From Paenibacillus lacisoli (lineage in GTDB: Bacteria > Bacillota > Bacilli > Paenibacillales > Paenibacillaceae): a stretch of 64,000 nucleotides of DNA. This document shows, in pieces, positions 9,619 to 18,922 of this stretch. The stretch lies in NCBI RefSeq assembly GCF_030580655.1, contig NZ_JAUQTB010000008.1, positions 62,001-126,000 on the forward strand. Direction: 5' to 3'. A model generated the notes under the pieces. The model saw nothing but the letters and a program-made list of their open reading frames with translations, ran no database searches and was not told the DNA's origin. Position 1 is the stretch's first letter, and every line of letters starts with the position of its first letter. The position numbers and the translations under genes are program-made.

Positions 9619-12600
9619 ATGGAAACATCAAACTTTGCATTTTTGAGAGCGTTACATCCGGAACTAGCCTCTCTTGCCGAACAGGCAGAGGGGAGCATTT
9701 GGTTGAACCCTCGCGGTGTGCTTATGCAAGGGAGATTGTTTGGGGAGATATTGGCGACAACGATTTCGACCCAGGAAAAGGTGGAGCCGGTATATTCAAT
9801 CAAACAAATTGACCGCCTTCATAAGCTGTCGAGAGAGGGACTACTATCAGAAGAGATCCGCAATAAGTTTGAATGGCTGCGGATGAACGGTAACGCAGCT
9901 GCTCATAGCAGCAGCGAAGTTCATGTGGACCTAGCCTTAACAGCTCATAGAAACATGTTTGAGTTATCGGCATGGTTTGTGGAGCTGTACGGCTCTGTAG
10001 ATTCTGAGGTGCCTGCCTATCAAATGCCGATTGAGCAGGCGCTTGCTAATCCACAGGTTGAACAGTCTCCTGTTCTAGATACCGGCCTCATGGAGAAAGT
10101 GATCTCCGATCAGTTAGAGGCCAGGCTGCTGCCAACCTTGGATGAGAAGTTCCGCTCCATCGAAGAAGCACTTCAGCGTATTGCAGAATCACGATCTGCT
10201 GCTGCAGCGGAAGCGATAGTCCAAACAGAATCAGTTAGGAATCCTGTGTTGGCGACGCCGATTGTACAGGTAAGTCCCTCTCCTCCCGATCATTCAGGTC
10301 TTATTGAAATTGCAGTGGAGCTTAACCGTCGAAACCTGAAAGTCATTGATAAACGTCCCTTAAACGGAGCCTTATGGGTTGTCGGGGGCTGGGAGCTAAA
10401 GGAAGTGCTCAGCACGTGGAACGACCAAGGGATCTATTTTCGTTTTGCTAAAAATGGAAGTCAGTCTACCAAACGAAAGCCGGCCTGGTTTATGCTGGGC
10501 AAGAATCCTTCTGCAGATCGGTGGATAACGGCTCCGGTTATCGTGGAAGAGAAGACGATTTCCCATCAGGCTACTCAAGAGGAAAGCCAGCAGCCTATCC
10601 GGGTTGCACTTAAACAGCAAACGAGCACTCTATCAAACTTGACTGTTACGTCTGGTGCTGGGTCTTCCGAAGAAGAACAGCGGCGGTCTAGTACATTCGG
10701 CTCTAAGCTCCAGGGAGAAGAACAGGTTGATCTTCCAGAAGCTAAACAAGTTCACGAGGATACTGGCGTTTCTGCTGCCCGTGAAGTTGATAAGGAATCT
10801 AGACCAACAGAAGAAACTGGTGAGGAAAGTCCTCCGCAGAGTGAGGTTGTTGCCATACCTGCAAGTTTGCATTCCCAGTCGCTTAAAGGCTATGCCTCTG
10901 ACAGGCTAACTGAAATATCGAATTCATTAGGGGCGATCACATTTGGAGACTGGAACGAAGAACGCTTAATGAATCTATACGAACAACAGCCCAAGCTGCT
11001 GCATGATGTGATGGTGCAGTTGTGGTTCTTTGGATTTCAGTTTGAAGGCAAACTAGGCAGGTTTCTGAAACTGCAGCGTGATAGTAATGAAGGTTGTATA
11101 GGCACAATTGAGGTTGATAAGAAACTGGACGAGATCTTGACTCCAGATGTATGCAGGCTGCTTGGACGTTTCGGGATTATTGGGACACGCCAGCTTAGCG
11201 GTATTCCGGTATCCTCATTAGCTTGGCTGCTTCGAGGACGGCATGGTGAGACAGTAGAACGGTTACGGGAGTTAGAGGCTTCTTCAGTGGACCCACATTT
11301 AGTTAGAACATCTGAAAAGGTAACTAAAATTATTCGGCTAAACAGTGAACAACTTGTGATTCCGGCGCAACTTTATCATACGCCCATTGCGGATCTAAAT
11401 ATTCAGGGTTGCAATGCCCTCCTAAGAGGCATCCAAGAGAATTGGAATATCTCCCTTCTTGGTGAGCTGCCTGAAGTGTTAACGATTTTACCTACCCGAA
11501 TCAAAAGTGTCGGGATGACCACAGTGACTAAATTTTTTGAACAGCTAAAAGGAATAGTGAACGCGGGCGAAACCGTACCATTCAACCATGCAGTGGAACT
11601 GTCTGTCGCTGCTAGGAATCCATCAGTTCCCGTGCGTGAAGCTGAAGAAATCGTATGGAATGCTGAAATTTTTCCGGTTAACAAGGAAGAAATGGCTCTA
11701 CCACTGGAAACCTATTTTATTGGAATCCCCAAGTTGATTTCAGAGCTGCAGAACTCCGGTATTTCTACTGTTGGTCAATTACCCAGCGGTTTGGAACAGC
11801 TGCTAGGTTATCAAGGCGTTGGAACTACTGCGGTGGAGAAATTCTATAATCAACTCATCCATATGCTCTCTCAGTACAGAGTGGAACAGGCAGAAGCTGC
11901 AGTGTGGGAAAGGATGAATTCTGAAGAGAGAATTGCTGCTTCGATAGAACAAATTGAACAAACTTGGCAAGACTGGCTCCAGGGACAAGACCCAACCAGG
12001 GGCAGAGAACGAAATTTAGAAGTGCTCCGTTTCCGCTGGAATCTCGTAAGAGAGGGAAGAAAGGTGACTTTGGAAGAGACTGGACAAGCCTTTGACTTGA
12101 CTCGAGAACGGATACGACAAATTCTAATCCGACAAAATGAAAGATTAGTCAAAGATACCGGGCAGTTAGAAAAGGCTATTAGGACAGCCTGCCAGCCTTT
12201 AAAAGGATTTTATTATTATCCTCTTCAACCTAAGGAATCTTTTGTTCATTATTTAATTATTGATATATTGGAGACTGTAGGTCTGACTTATTTAGAAGAA
12301 TACGGTTGGTGGTCTGAGAAGTCTATTTCTGATATTGAGTTTGTGGATCATTCCCTTCACAGAACGCTAAAACAGTCCTATAAAGGGGAAGTTATCTCGA
12401 ATGAGATGCTGCAAGGGACAATAGCTATTTTATCAGAGAATCATAACGTTCCTTCTGATCTGTTGTTCATGTTTACTGAATCTGCTCTGCTTCCTTGTAG
12501 TGAAGGTTTTATTTTAAAGAACAGTTCTAAGGCAGACCTTGTTGAAATGGTATTAAGAGGTTATCCAACCGGTGCTGAAGTTTACAAAAAAGCGGATGAG

Positions 12601-14028
12601 TTGATGGAAAAGGCAAATCGGCTCTGGCCAAATTCCTTCACAAAAGATCGAGAATTCACTTCAATTCTTAGCAGAGATGAATATGCAGATACGGCTTACT
12701 TATGGGGGAGAGGCGTTTATATTCACCACTCCTTTGTTGAACCGGATATAGCTTTAATCGAGAAAGTTTCTCTTGCTTGCGAAGAGCTTCTTGAAGTGCG
12801 AAGTCCCATTTCGATAGGGCGAATGTATGGACAGTTTGAAGATTTGCTTCAAAGCTCGGGAGTGCCTAATGAATATGCTTTATATACCTTGCTAAGAAAA
12901 TATGGATCTTCGAGGCTGCAACTTCGAAAGTTCCCGCATATCTGGCATGAAAGTGACGGATTCCAGCTTAATAATTCAGACATGCTGAAAGGTTATATTC
13001 GTGAATTGAATCGGCCTGTACAAAAAGAAGACTTGATCAAAGAATTTGTAAAAAATAGAGGCTGGAAGAGTTTTACCGTGGAGTTTAATTTAGCTTCGGA
13101 TTCCGACTTTGTAAGGGTAGACTATGGAGTTATTGGCTTACGAGAGTTCTATTATTTGAATCAATCGGATATAGAGAAGCTGTATGGCAAGCTAGAGGAG
13201 CTCTTGGAAGGGCGTTCGATTCTTCATATCAACTTATTATTTGAGGAAATGAAAGAATTTTGTGAGTCTATTGACATTCACTCTTCTTCTTTGCTCTATG
13301 ACTTAATTCAAGAATTTGCCGCCAACAACACAAATTTCATCCGTTACCCATTCGTTGTACCGGCTGGTCAAGACATTGAGAAAGTTAATATGCAAATCTT
13401 AATTGAACAATACATCGCGGATCAAAGCTTAGAACTGCCTGTTTCTAGAGAACAAGTATTGCAATGGTTAACGGAGGATTTAGGAGGACGCGAAGAATCG
13501 TTGGATATTATCCTATCCGCCTCGAAAGATATCATCTACTATTCCAGAGGGCAATATGGGGAGTACATCCATAGAGAGAGCTTGGGTTGGAGCGAGGACA
13601 AAGAAGAGCAGCTTCTGAACCTAGTCAATAGAAGACTTCAGGAAGCTTCCAAGGACAGCCGTCTATACGTATTAGCTAAGGAGCTTTTGACTTCTGAATA
13701 TCTTCCAGAGCTAAAGCTAACGATTGAATGGTCTGAAGATCTGCTTATTGACTTGTTAAAGAAAAGCCAAAAGGTGCTATTAATAGGATCCTATGATGCA
13801 ATCCTTGTTTCCTTGTCTGATTCTGTCATTCGCGGTGAAAGTGACTTTGTTGCTTATGTGATGGACCGATTCTTCAGTGGTCAGGTTAGAGATAGAGACT
13901 TGTATCGAAAACTGGCCGAGTTAAGGTTCTCTAAGGATGGTCAGCTGCTATACGAGACTCTTACCGATATGGAGAGTGGAAAAGGGCGTATTGTGAGGGA
14001 CGGAGATCGATTTTTATTGAAGGATTGA
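9619..14028 (+). CDS. Giant multidomain protein: DUF4145-like, HhH/alpha-CTD-like repeats and sigma-70 region-4-like HTH
   Basis: 1,469 aa. ATG 9619 is preferred over ATG 9613 because AAGGGG lies 7 nt before it. Residues 1-125 resemble DUF4145, with the ending WLRMNGNAAAH. A helical linker (about 150-200) is followed by a small module near 225-300 (VIDKRPLNGALWVVGGWEL), a Ser/Glu-rich linker (310-430), and three helix-hairpin-helix segments recalling the RNA polymerase alpha C-terminal domain (near 505-560, 590-640 and 690-750). A sigma-70 region-4-like helix-turn-helix (about 800-845) carries FDLTRERIRQI. The last 600 residues are unassigned, possibly repeated winged helices. There is no visible catalytic motif. 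The gene belongs to the hsd operon by its 11-nt spacing. It may be a DNA-binding accessory that supplies in trans the DUF4145 module some HsdR proteins carry. Confidence 0.8.
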   Translation: METSNFAFLRALHPELASLAEQAEGSIWLNPRGVLMQGRLFGEILATTISTQEKVEPVYSIKQIDRLHKLSREGLLSEEIRNKFEWLRMNGNAAAHSSSEVHVDLALTAHRNMFELSAWFVELYGSVDSEVPAYQMPIEQALANPQVEQSPVLDTGLMEKVISDQLEARLLPTLDEKFRSIEEALQRIAESRSAAAAEAIVQTESVRNPVLATPIVQVSPSPPDHSGLIEIAVELNRRNLKVIDKRPLNGALWVVGGWELKEVLSTWNDQGIYFRFAKNGSQSTKRKPAWFMLGKNPSADRWITAPVIVEEKTISHQATQEESQQPIRVALKQQTSTLSNLTVTSGAGSSEEEQRRSSTFGSKLQGEEQVDLPEAKQVHEDTGVSAAREVDKESRPTEETGEESPPQSEVVAIPASLHSQSLKGYASDRLTEISNSLGAITFGDWNEERLMNLYEQQPKLLHDVMVQLWFFGFQFEGKLGRFLKLQRDSNEGCIGTIEVDKKLDEILTPDVCRLLGRFGIIGTRQLSGIPVSSLAWLLRGRHGETVERLRELEASSVDPHLVRTSEKVTKIIRLNSEQLVIPAQLYHTPIADLNIQGCNALLRGIQENWNISLLGELPEVLTILPTRIKSVGMTTVTKFFEQLKGIVNAGETVPFNHAVELSVAARNPSVPVREAEEIVWNAEIFPVNKEEMALPLETYFIGIPKLISELQNSGISTVGQLPSGLEQLLGYQGVGTTAVEKFYNQLIHMLSQYRVEQAEAAVWERMNSEERIAASIEQIEQTWQDWLQGQDPTRGRERNLEVLRFRWNLVREGRKVTLEETGQAFDLTRERIRQILIRQNERLVKDTGQLEKAIRTACQPLKGFYYYPLQPKESFVHYLIIDILETVGLTYLEEYGWWSEKSISDIEFVDHSLHRTLKQSYKGEVISNEMLQGTIAILSENHNVPSDLLFMFTESALLPCSEGFILKNSSKADLVEMVLRGYPTGAEVYKKADELMEKANRLWPNSFTKDREFTSILSRDEYADTAYLWGRGVYIHHSFVEPDIALIEKVSLACEELLEVRSPISIGRMYGQFEDLLQSSGVPNEYALYTLLRKYGSSRLQLRKFPHIWHESDGFQLNNSDMLKGYIRELNRPVQKEDLIKEFVKNRGWKSFTVEFNLASDSDFVRVDYGVIGLREFYYLNQSDIEKLYGKLEELLEGRSILHINLLFEEMKEFCESIDIHSSSLLYDLIQEFAANNTNFIRYPFVVPAGQDIEKVNMQILIEQYIADQSLELPVSREQVLQWLTEDLGGREESLDIILSASKDIIYYSRGQYGEYIHRESLGWSEDKEEQLLNLVNRRLQEASKDSRLYVLAKELLTSEYLPELKLTIEWSEDLLIDLLKKSQKVLLIGSYDAILVSLSDSVIRGESDFVAYVMDRFFSGQVRDRDLYRKLAELRFSKDGQLLYETLTDMESGKGRIVRDGDRFLLKD

Positions 14029-14070
14029 TTCTTTCTCCTAACGATTTCGCTTAAATATTTTCGTCATTTC

Positions 14071-14098
14071 ATGCACCCGATATGGGTGCATTTCTTTT
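14071..14098 (+). terminator. Rho-independent terminator ending the hsd operon
   Basis: An 8-bp stem (ATGCACCC / GGGTGCAT) with a 5-nt loop is followed by a T-rich run. It separates the type I operon from the McrBC-like genes. Confidence 0.8.
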
Positions 14099-14124
14099 AC
14101 CCAGTTAGGAGGAGAAATAATAAT
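14096..14124 (+). promoter_or_regulatory. Possible promoter of the McrBC-like operon
   Basis: TTTACC (14096-14101) and AATAAT (14119-14124) are 17 bp apart, directly after the terminator. The match to consensus is modest; position supports it. Confidence 0.35.
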
Positions 14125-14177
14125 AACCGTCGAAAGGTGGATGATATACGCGCCAATTTAAATGAGGAGTGAAGAGA

Positions 14178-16532
14178 ATGAACAGGTTATTTGTCGGGAA
14201 GTTCGGCGCAGATAAGCCGGAACAAATTACAGAGAAATTTTATGCGGCCGGTCCTAAAGGGGACTCTTGGTATGGCGGGATCGAAGCGGGAGACTTGGTC
14301 TATCCCATTTTTGAAGGTAAAGTTATAGGTCTCTGGAGGGTAAAGGGGTACACTCAAAAGAATAACCGAATTAACAAAAATGATTCAGGAGTTGTTGAAT
14401 TTGACGAGGTTTCCTCCTTTAACAATCCTATACCCATAGCTCAATTCATTCGTAATCAGGCATTCTCCTTGAATATCAATTTGCTTAATAAAGCCGTGAA
14501 GTCATCTAGAGGATGTGGTTTTTTTGAAATTACCCTTGAAGGTAATCACTCTGTTGAGTCACTAGAAGTTGACTTTAATCAGAAGCAAAATTTTTACATA
14601 GCTTTACAAGATCAGCCTCTTCCCAATGATGAGCGACAGATTGTTGTGGTCATTGATAACCTACAAAACACACGCATCCTAAGCATTATTAGACGAAAAG
14701 GTGATTCCGCAGAGCTGTATGAACCGCTAATGGAACTTTATGAGAATAGGAATCTGCCTACTGAAAAATATACTCTTAAAGAGCTGCTACGCTATGCTAA
14801 CAACGAAGCGCCCAATAAAGCAAAATACATCTCAACCGTTCTGCAAGAACTAGACAAACAAGGCTGGTACGCTGTTTCTAACCCAGTTCAGCTATATGAT
14901 AACATTCTGGTCGGTCGGAGAAGGACTCCGAAAAGCAAGAACAACAGCACCGCCAATAGCACCAATGTGGGATCATACATTCAGGACGCAGATGATGAAG
15001 ATACTATTGAAATTTCGGAGAGTTATAAACGGTATGCAGAACTACTGGAATTTAATCCAAACCTGGTTCTTTACGGACCTCCGGGGACTGGCAAAACCTA
15101 CGCTACTAAAAAGATTATCGAGGCTTTTGAGAATAAGAACAGCAATCTAATTATTCCGTTCGAACAGGTAGAGAGAGAAGGCCGGGTTAAATTTGTTACA
15201 TTTCACCAATCTTACTCCTACGAAGAATTCATTGAAGGCATTCGGCCGCGGTTTAATACAGATGAAGCCGTAGACAGTGGAGGATCCTTGCAATATGGTA
15301 TTGAGAATGGAATTCTGAAAGAAATGGCAACCGCTGCTTTTACCCAGACCCTTAAATCGGAACTAAAGTCGGATCTTCTAGCTAACACCAAGGAAAGCTC
15401 TCGAATCTGGAAAGTATCTTTAGGCAAGAGAAGTGATGATCAAACCTATGACCGGTGCAAACAGAACAACTGGATAGCTGTTGGTTGGCTAAGTAACCAT
15501 AACTTGACGGGGAAGAACTATGAGGACATCTATAACATCCTCAAGAGCCAAAGAGAGCCTGATGCTCAAGCGCCCGGTAATGACGCAAGCACACTAGATA
15601 GCATTGTGAATGAGATGAATACCGGTGATATAGTTTTAATCTACGATAGCCCCACAACAATTCGAGATGTCGGCGTAATCCGCAGCGGTTATAAGTATAT
15701 GCAGAATGAGTCTTTTCCACATATCCGTCATGTAGCATGGCTCAAAGAATTTGAGCAGCCGTATGATATTTACGATGCTAATGGGCGAACACGTTTAACG
15801 TTGAAGACGATCTACGAGTTAACCCGGTTCAATATGAGTGATATCCAGCAAATGATACAGGCTGATCACGAAGCGGAAGCTGCGGCTGCTCAACAAGCTG
15901 ACGAGCCCAAGCCTTACTACTTAATTATCGATGAAATTAATCGGGGCAACATCTCGAAGATATTTGGGGAACTTATCACATTAATTGAAAAAGATAAAAG
16001 GCAGTCGCTGAGTGTAACGCTCCCTTATTCGCAAAAGCCTTTTACACTACCGAGAAATCTCTATCTGATCGGAACGATGAATACGGCAGATCGTTCCATC
16101 ACTGCACTGGATACAGCACTTCGAAGACGTTTTGCTTTTGTTGAAGTCGAACCTGATTATAGCGTCTTTACAAATCCGAACCTTAATCTATCGGCTATGG
16201 TTAATGATGTTATCGATCTGGAGAAGCTGCTGCGAACCTTAAACGAAAGGGTTTTGAAGCATCTGGATCGAGATCATCGGATAGGCCAGGCTTATTTTAT
16301 GGACGTTCTCTCTATCAGCGATCTGTACCATACTTGGTATTACAAGATACTTCCGCTGTTAAGCGAGTATTTTTATAACGACCCTGAAGCAGTCAAGAGA
16401 ATTGTGGGTAACCGTTTCTATGATCAATACGGAAGTATGGTCTTCTTAAATCAGCACAAGGAGGGCCAGGCGTTGTCCGAGTTCGAGCGTGCGCTGATTG
16501 ATATCTATAAAGGAAAAGCAAGTGATGAATAA
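14178..16532 (+). CDS. McrB-like AAA+ GTPase with an EVE/PUA-like insertion
   Basis: 784 aa from ATG 14178, which follows GAGGAG; a GTG at 14169 is less well placed. The N-terminal region (about 1-140; FVGKFGADKPEQITEKFY) looks like a small DNA-reading domain. The AAA+ core has Walker A LYGPPGTGKT (about 297), Walker B IIDEINRGNISKIFGE (about 582) and the McrB signature MNTADRS (about 635). Between Walker A and B sits an insertion of about 120 residues (RIWKVSLGKRSDDQ to HVRHVAWLKEF-like end, about 409-525) that resembles an EVE/PUA-like modified-base reader. McrB hexamers use GTP to drive DNA translocation and activate McrC. The target is probably modified phage DNA; the type of modification cannot be told from sequence. 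Its stop overlaps mcrC by 8 nt. Confidence 0.9.
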   Translation: MNRLFVGKFGADKPEQITEKFYAAGPKGDSWYGGIEAGDLVYPIFEGKVIGLWRVKGYTQKNNRINKNDSGVVEFDEVSSFNNPIPIAQFIRNQAFSLNINLLNKAVKSSRGCGFFEITLEGNHSVESLEVDFNQKQNFYIALQDQPLPNDERQIVVVIDNLQNTRILSIIRRKGDSAELYEPLMELYENRNLPTEKYTLKELLRYANNEAPNKAKYISTVLQELDKQGWYAVSNPVQLYDNILVGRRRTPKSKNNSTANSTNVGSYIQDADDEDTIEISESYKRYAELLEFNPNLVLYGPPGTGKTYATKKIIEAFENKNSNLIIPFEQVEREGRVKFVTFHQSYSYEEFIEGIRPRFNTDEAVDSGGSLQYGIENGILKEMATAAFTQTLKSELKSDLLANTKESSRIWKVSLGKRSDDQTYDRCKQNNWIAVGWLSNHNLTGKNYEDIYNILKSQREPDAQAPGNDASTLDSIVNEMNTGDIVLIYDSPTTIRDVGVIRSGYKYMQNESFPHIRHVAWLKEFEQPYDIYDANGRTRLTLKTIYELTRFNMSDIQQMIQADHEAEAAAAQQADEPKPYYLIIDEINRGNISKIFGELITLIEKDKRQSLSVTLPYSQKPFTLPRNLYLIGTMNTADRSITALDTALRRRFAFVEVEPDYSVFTNPNLNLSAMVNDVIDLEKLLRTLNERVLKHLDRDHRIGQAYFMDVLSISDLYHTWYYKILPLLSEYFYNDPEAVKRIVGNRFYDQYGSMVFLNQHKEGQALSEFERALIDIYKGKASDE

Positions 16533-17802
16533 GGATGTAGTCACTCTATATGAGGATCGCACCCAACAATGTGCTTTCACGTCTGAAGAACGTAAGGACT
16601 TAATGTCACTAAAGACTATATGGGGAACACAGAACCTTACACTGCATGCGGATGATCGACTGCTGCTCAAACATTATGTAGGATTTATATCTACGCCTAA
16701 TCTTCGATTGCAGGTGCTGCCTAAAATATTTCATGAGTCGTTATCGCAAGACTCTCCTGAACAGGAAGTTGAAGTTTCTTCTCACTTGCTGCTGCGGCTC
16801 CTTCAGTATTCCAGTTTCCTATCTGTACGAGAGCTTCCAAGTCCACAGTTCATGAGACAGTTAGACTACGATATATTGGAGTTATTTATTCATCTGTTTC
16901 TCGATCGGTTTCTGAACCTATATGAGAGGCACGTTCACCGGTCGTATGAGGACAAGGAAAACAACCAACAGTTTATTAAAGGGAAAATATTGTTCCAGCA
17001 GTCCTCAAGGCGAAACTATGGACTTCGACATACCCATATGGTTGCTTATCAGGAATTTACCGAGGATACGCTGCTTAACCAAATTTTCAAATCTGTAATG
17101 TTAATCCTCGGCCCGAAAATTAAAAGTGTCAGCAACAAAAAGAAGTTGGCTCAAGCCCTTATGTACTTGGAGGATGTAAGTCGGATTAAACTGTCTAACG
17201 AAGCATTCAAGCGTGTAAAGTTTAACCGAATGAATAGGATGTATAAGCCGGTATTTAATTTGGCGCGAATGTTCTATTCCAATATTCAGCCGGGGCTATA
17301 TGGAGGGGACGATCAGGTATTTACATTTCTTGTTCCTCTAAATAAATTGTTCGAAGCCTTCGTGTATCAACTCCTGGAACGTGGACTTTCAAGGCACTCC
17401 ATAGATGTTCATTATCAGAAGCAGGCCTACTTGGATCAAGAGCATAATCAGTTTCTAGTTAAACCGGATTATATGATTAGTACAGCGGCCGAGCATAACG
17501 CTCTGCTTATTGGAGACGCCAAGTATAAAGATCCAGTGTACAAAGGTCAAGTTAAGCCTTCTGAAGCAGACTTATATCAAATGTTAGTTTATGCAATGCG
17601 ATTTAAGTCAAATAAGCTGTTTTTGTTTTATCCTAGGTTTATTAGAAACGAATTCACATCAGAGAGCTTGAATCGGTTTCAAATCGATGCCGGTGAGGAG
17701 ATTGTACATTTATTCATATTGGAGATTGATTTACTCGAGACGGATTTGAATAAGATGGAGCAGGCGGTGGGTGAATCGGTCATTAGTATCATAAATGAGT
17801 AG
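16525..17802 (+). CDS. mcrC: McrC-like restriction endonuclease subunit
   Basis: 425 aa from ATG 16525, inside the end of the McrB-like gene, with AAAGGAAAAG upstream. The N-terminal part binds the McrB ring; the middle carries ENNQQFIKGKILF, typical of McrC. The C-terminal PD-(D/E)xK nuclease is visible as LVKPDYMI followed by LIGDAKYK (about residues 320-345), the expected D and DxK residues. It is translationally coupled to the McrB-like gene and should form a modification-dependent restriction system with it. No frameshift or missing catalytic residue was seen. Confidence 0.93.
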   Translation: MNKDVVTLYEDRTQQCAFTSEERKDLMSLKTIWGTQNLTLHADDRLLLKHYVGFISTPNLRLQVLPKIFHESLSQDSPEQEVEVSSHLLLRLLQYSSFLSVRELPSPQFMRQLDYDILELFIHLFLDRFLNLYERHVHRSYEDKENNQQFIKGKILFQQSSRRNYGLRHTHMVAYQEFTEDTLLNQIFKSVMLILGPKIKSVSNKKKLAQALMYLEDVSRIKLSNEAFKRVKFNRMNRMYKPVFNLARMFYSNIQPGLYGGDDQVFTFLVPLNKLFEAFVYQLLERGLSRHSIDVHYQKQAYLDQEHNQFLVKPDYMISTAAEHNALLIGDAKYKDPVYKGQVKPSEADLYQMLVYAMRFKSNKLFLFYPRFIRNEFTSESLNRFQIDAGEEIVHLFILEIDLLETDLNKMEQAVGESVISIINE

Positions 17803-17988
17803 AACCAGCAGCTTTCTTTGCTCGTTTTTCGCTAAAGAGGGGAATTGGCTGAATGTCAGTCGAGGCTTGGAGCTTACAGAGACCCAGGCCCTCTTTACAT
17901 TCTTACTTTTTCCATTCAAGAAAGGGGGTTCCTTCCATCGTGTCGAATCTACTTGTTTATTGTCATAATTGTAGAATGGAGATCGATC

Positions 17989-18711
17989 ATGATTAAGAAG
18001 TTACTTTCCTTTTTCCAACAGAAACCCGCCCCTAAGCCACCCCAAAAGTCTGGGAAATCTCAAAACGCTAAATCGAAGTCCACAAAGCCCCGCCCAAAAG
18101 TTGAATCCACAAGAATCGGAGAATTAGGCGAGCATAAGATTAACATCCAGCTTGATCAGCTGCCTAAGGAATGCAAATCGTTAAGTGACTTAATGCTTCC
18201 GAATCCGAAGTCACGTACTGGCTATTCCCAGGTTGATCACCTTGTTATCTCTCCTTATTGTCTGTTCGTTATTGAGACTAAGAATTACAACGGTGAAATC
18301 AAGGGCGGGCGTTCGGATCAACAGTGGACGGTGAGTAACCGTTTCAAGATGTATAACCCGCTAAGACAAAATTATGGTCATATCAAGGCGATCGAGAGTC
18401 TGATTGAGGGCGTACCTGCACTGCGTTCCGTATCGATGATCTCATTCACGATGAGATGCAGATTTAGTATTGACCCTGAGCTTCGTAAAATTCAATCTGA
18501 CGAGTTGATTGTATATGACGTGGAATTGAGCGAATTTATCTCCAGGAAGCTGCTTCGCTTGAAGACGGAAAATCCAGAGCCATTATTTTCTGACGAGCAG
18601 ATTCAGAATATCTATGACCAATTAAGCCGGGCTAACATTGCGGATCCAGAGGTTCGCAAGCTGCATGTAGAGAAGATCACATCGAACAAAAAGAGTATGT
18701 CAAATTCCTAA
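17989..18711 (+). CDS. NERD (nuclease-related) domain protein
   Basis: 240 aa from ATG 17989 with GGAG upstream; an earlier in-frame ATG (17845) would add a non-conserved stretch. After a short hydrophobic start comes a Lys/Pro-rich linker (about 13-40), then a NERD domain with GELGEHKI, YSQVDHLVISPYCLFVIETK (about 78-97) and LRQNYGHIKAIES. The D and ExK residues of the nuclease fold are present. NERD domains are common in plasmid- and defence-linked proteins and are related to restriction nucleases. The gene follows mcrC by 186 nt and may be co-transcribed. Its substrate is unknown. Confidence 0.85.
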   Translation: MIKKLLSFFQQKPAPKPPQKSGKSQNAKSKSTKPRPKVESTRIGELGEHKINIQLDQLPKECKSLSDLMLPNPKSRTGYSQVDHLVISPYCLFVIETKNYNGEIKGGRSDQQWTVSNRFKMYNPLRQNYGHIKAIESLIEGVPALRSVSMISFTMRCRFSIDPELRKIQSDELIVYDVELSEFISRKLLRLKTENPEPLFSDEQIQNIYDQLSRANIADPEVRKLHVEKITSNKKSMSNS

Positions 18712-18807
18712 ATAAATAAAATGATGTGTAAGTGTAGATTATTGTAGGATAGGAGCCAAGTGTTCTTACATCATGTGTGTGGAGCTTGTGGCACTGTTCT
18801 GATAAAC

Positions 18808-18847
18808 AAAAAGCCGATGAACCTGTTAATCCAGGTCGTCGGCTTTT
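18808..18847. terminator. Bidirectional terminator between NERD and PLD-helicase genes
   Basis: The stem AAAAGCCGA / TCGGCTTTT encloses a second stem ACCTG/CAGGT. A and T runs on both sides suit the convergent genes. The remainder of 18712-18922 shows only a weak inverted repeat (near 18730-18775). Confidence 0.75.
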
Positions 18848-18922
18848 CAATTGATAAGTTACTTGCGGAATAGGTAGTAGTATGTTTCTACTAGCTCTTT
18901 CGGAGGATTGTCCCCAAAAAAA

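Noticed and set aside
17845..17988. N-terminal extension of the NERD protein
   Set aside because: Non-conserved-looking sequence without a ribosome site; ATG 17989 has one.
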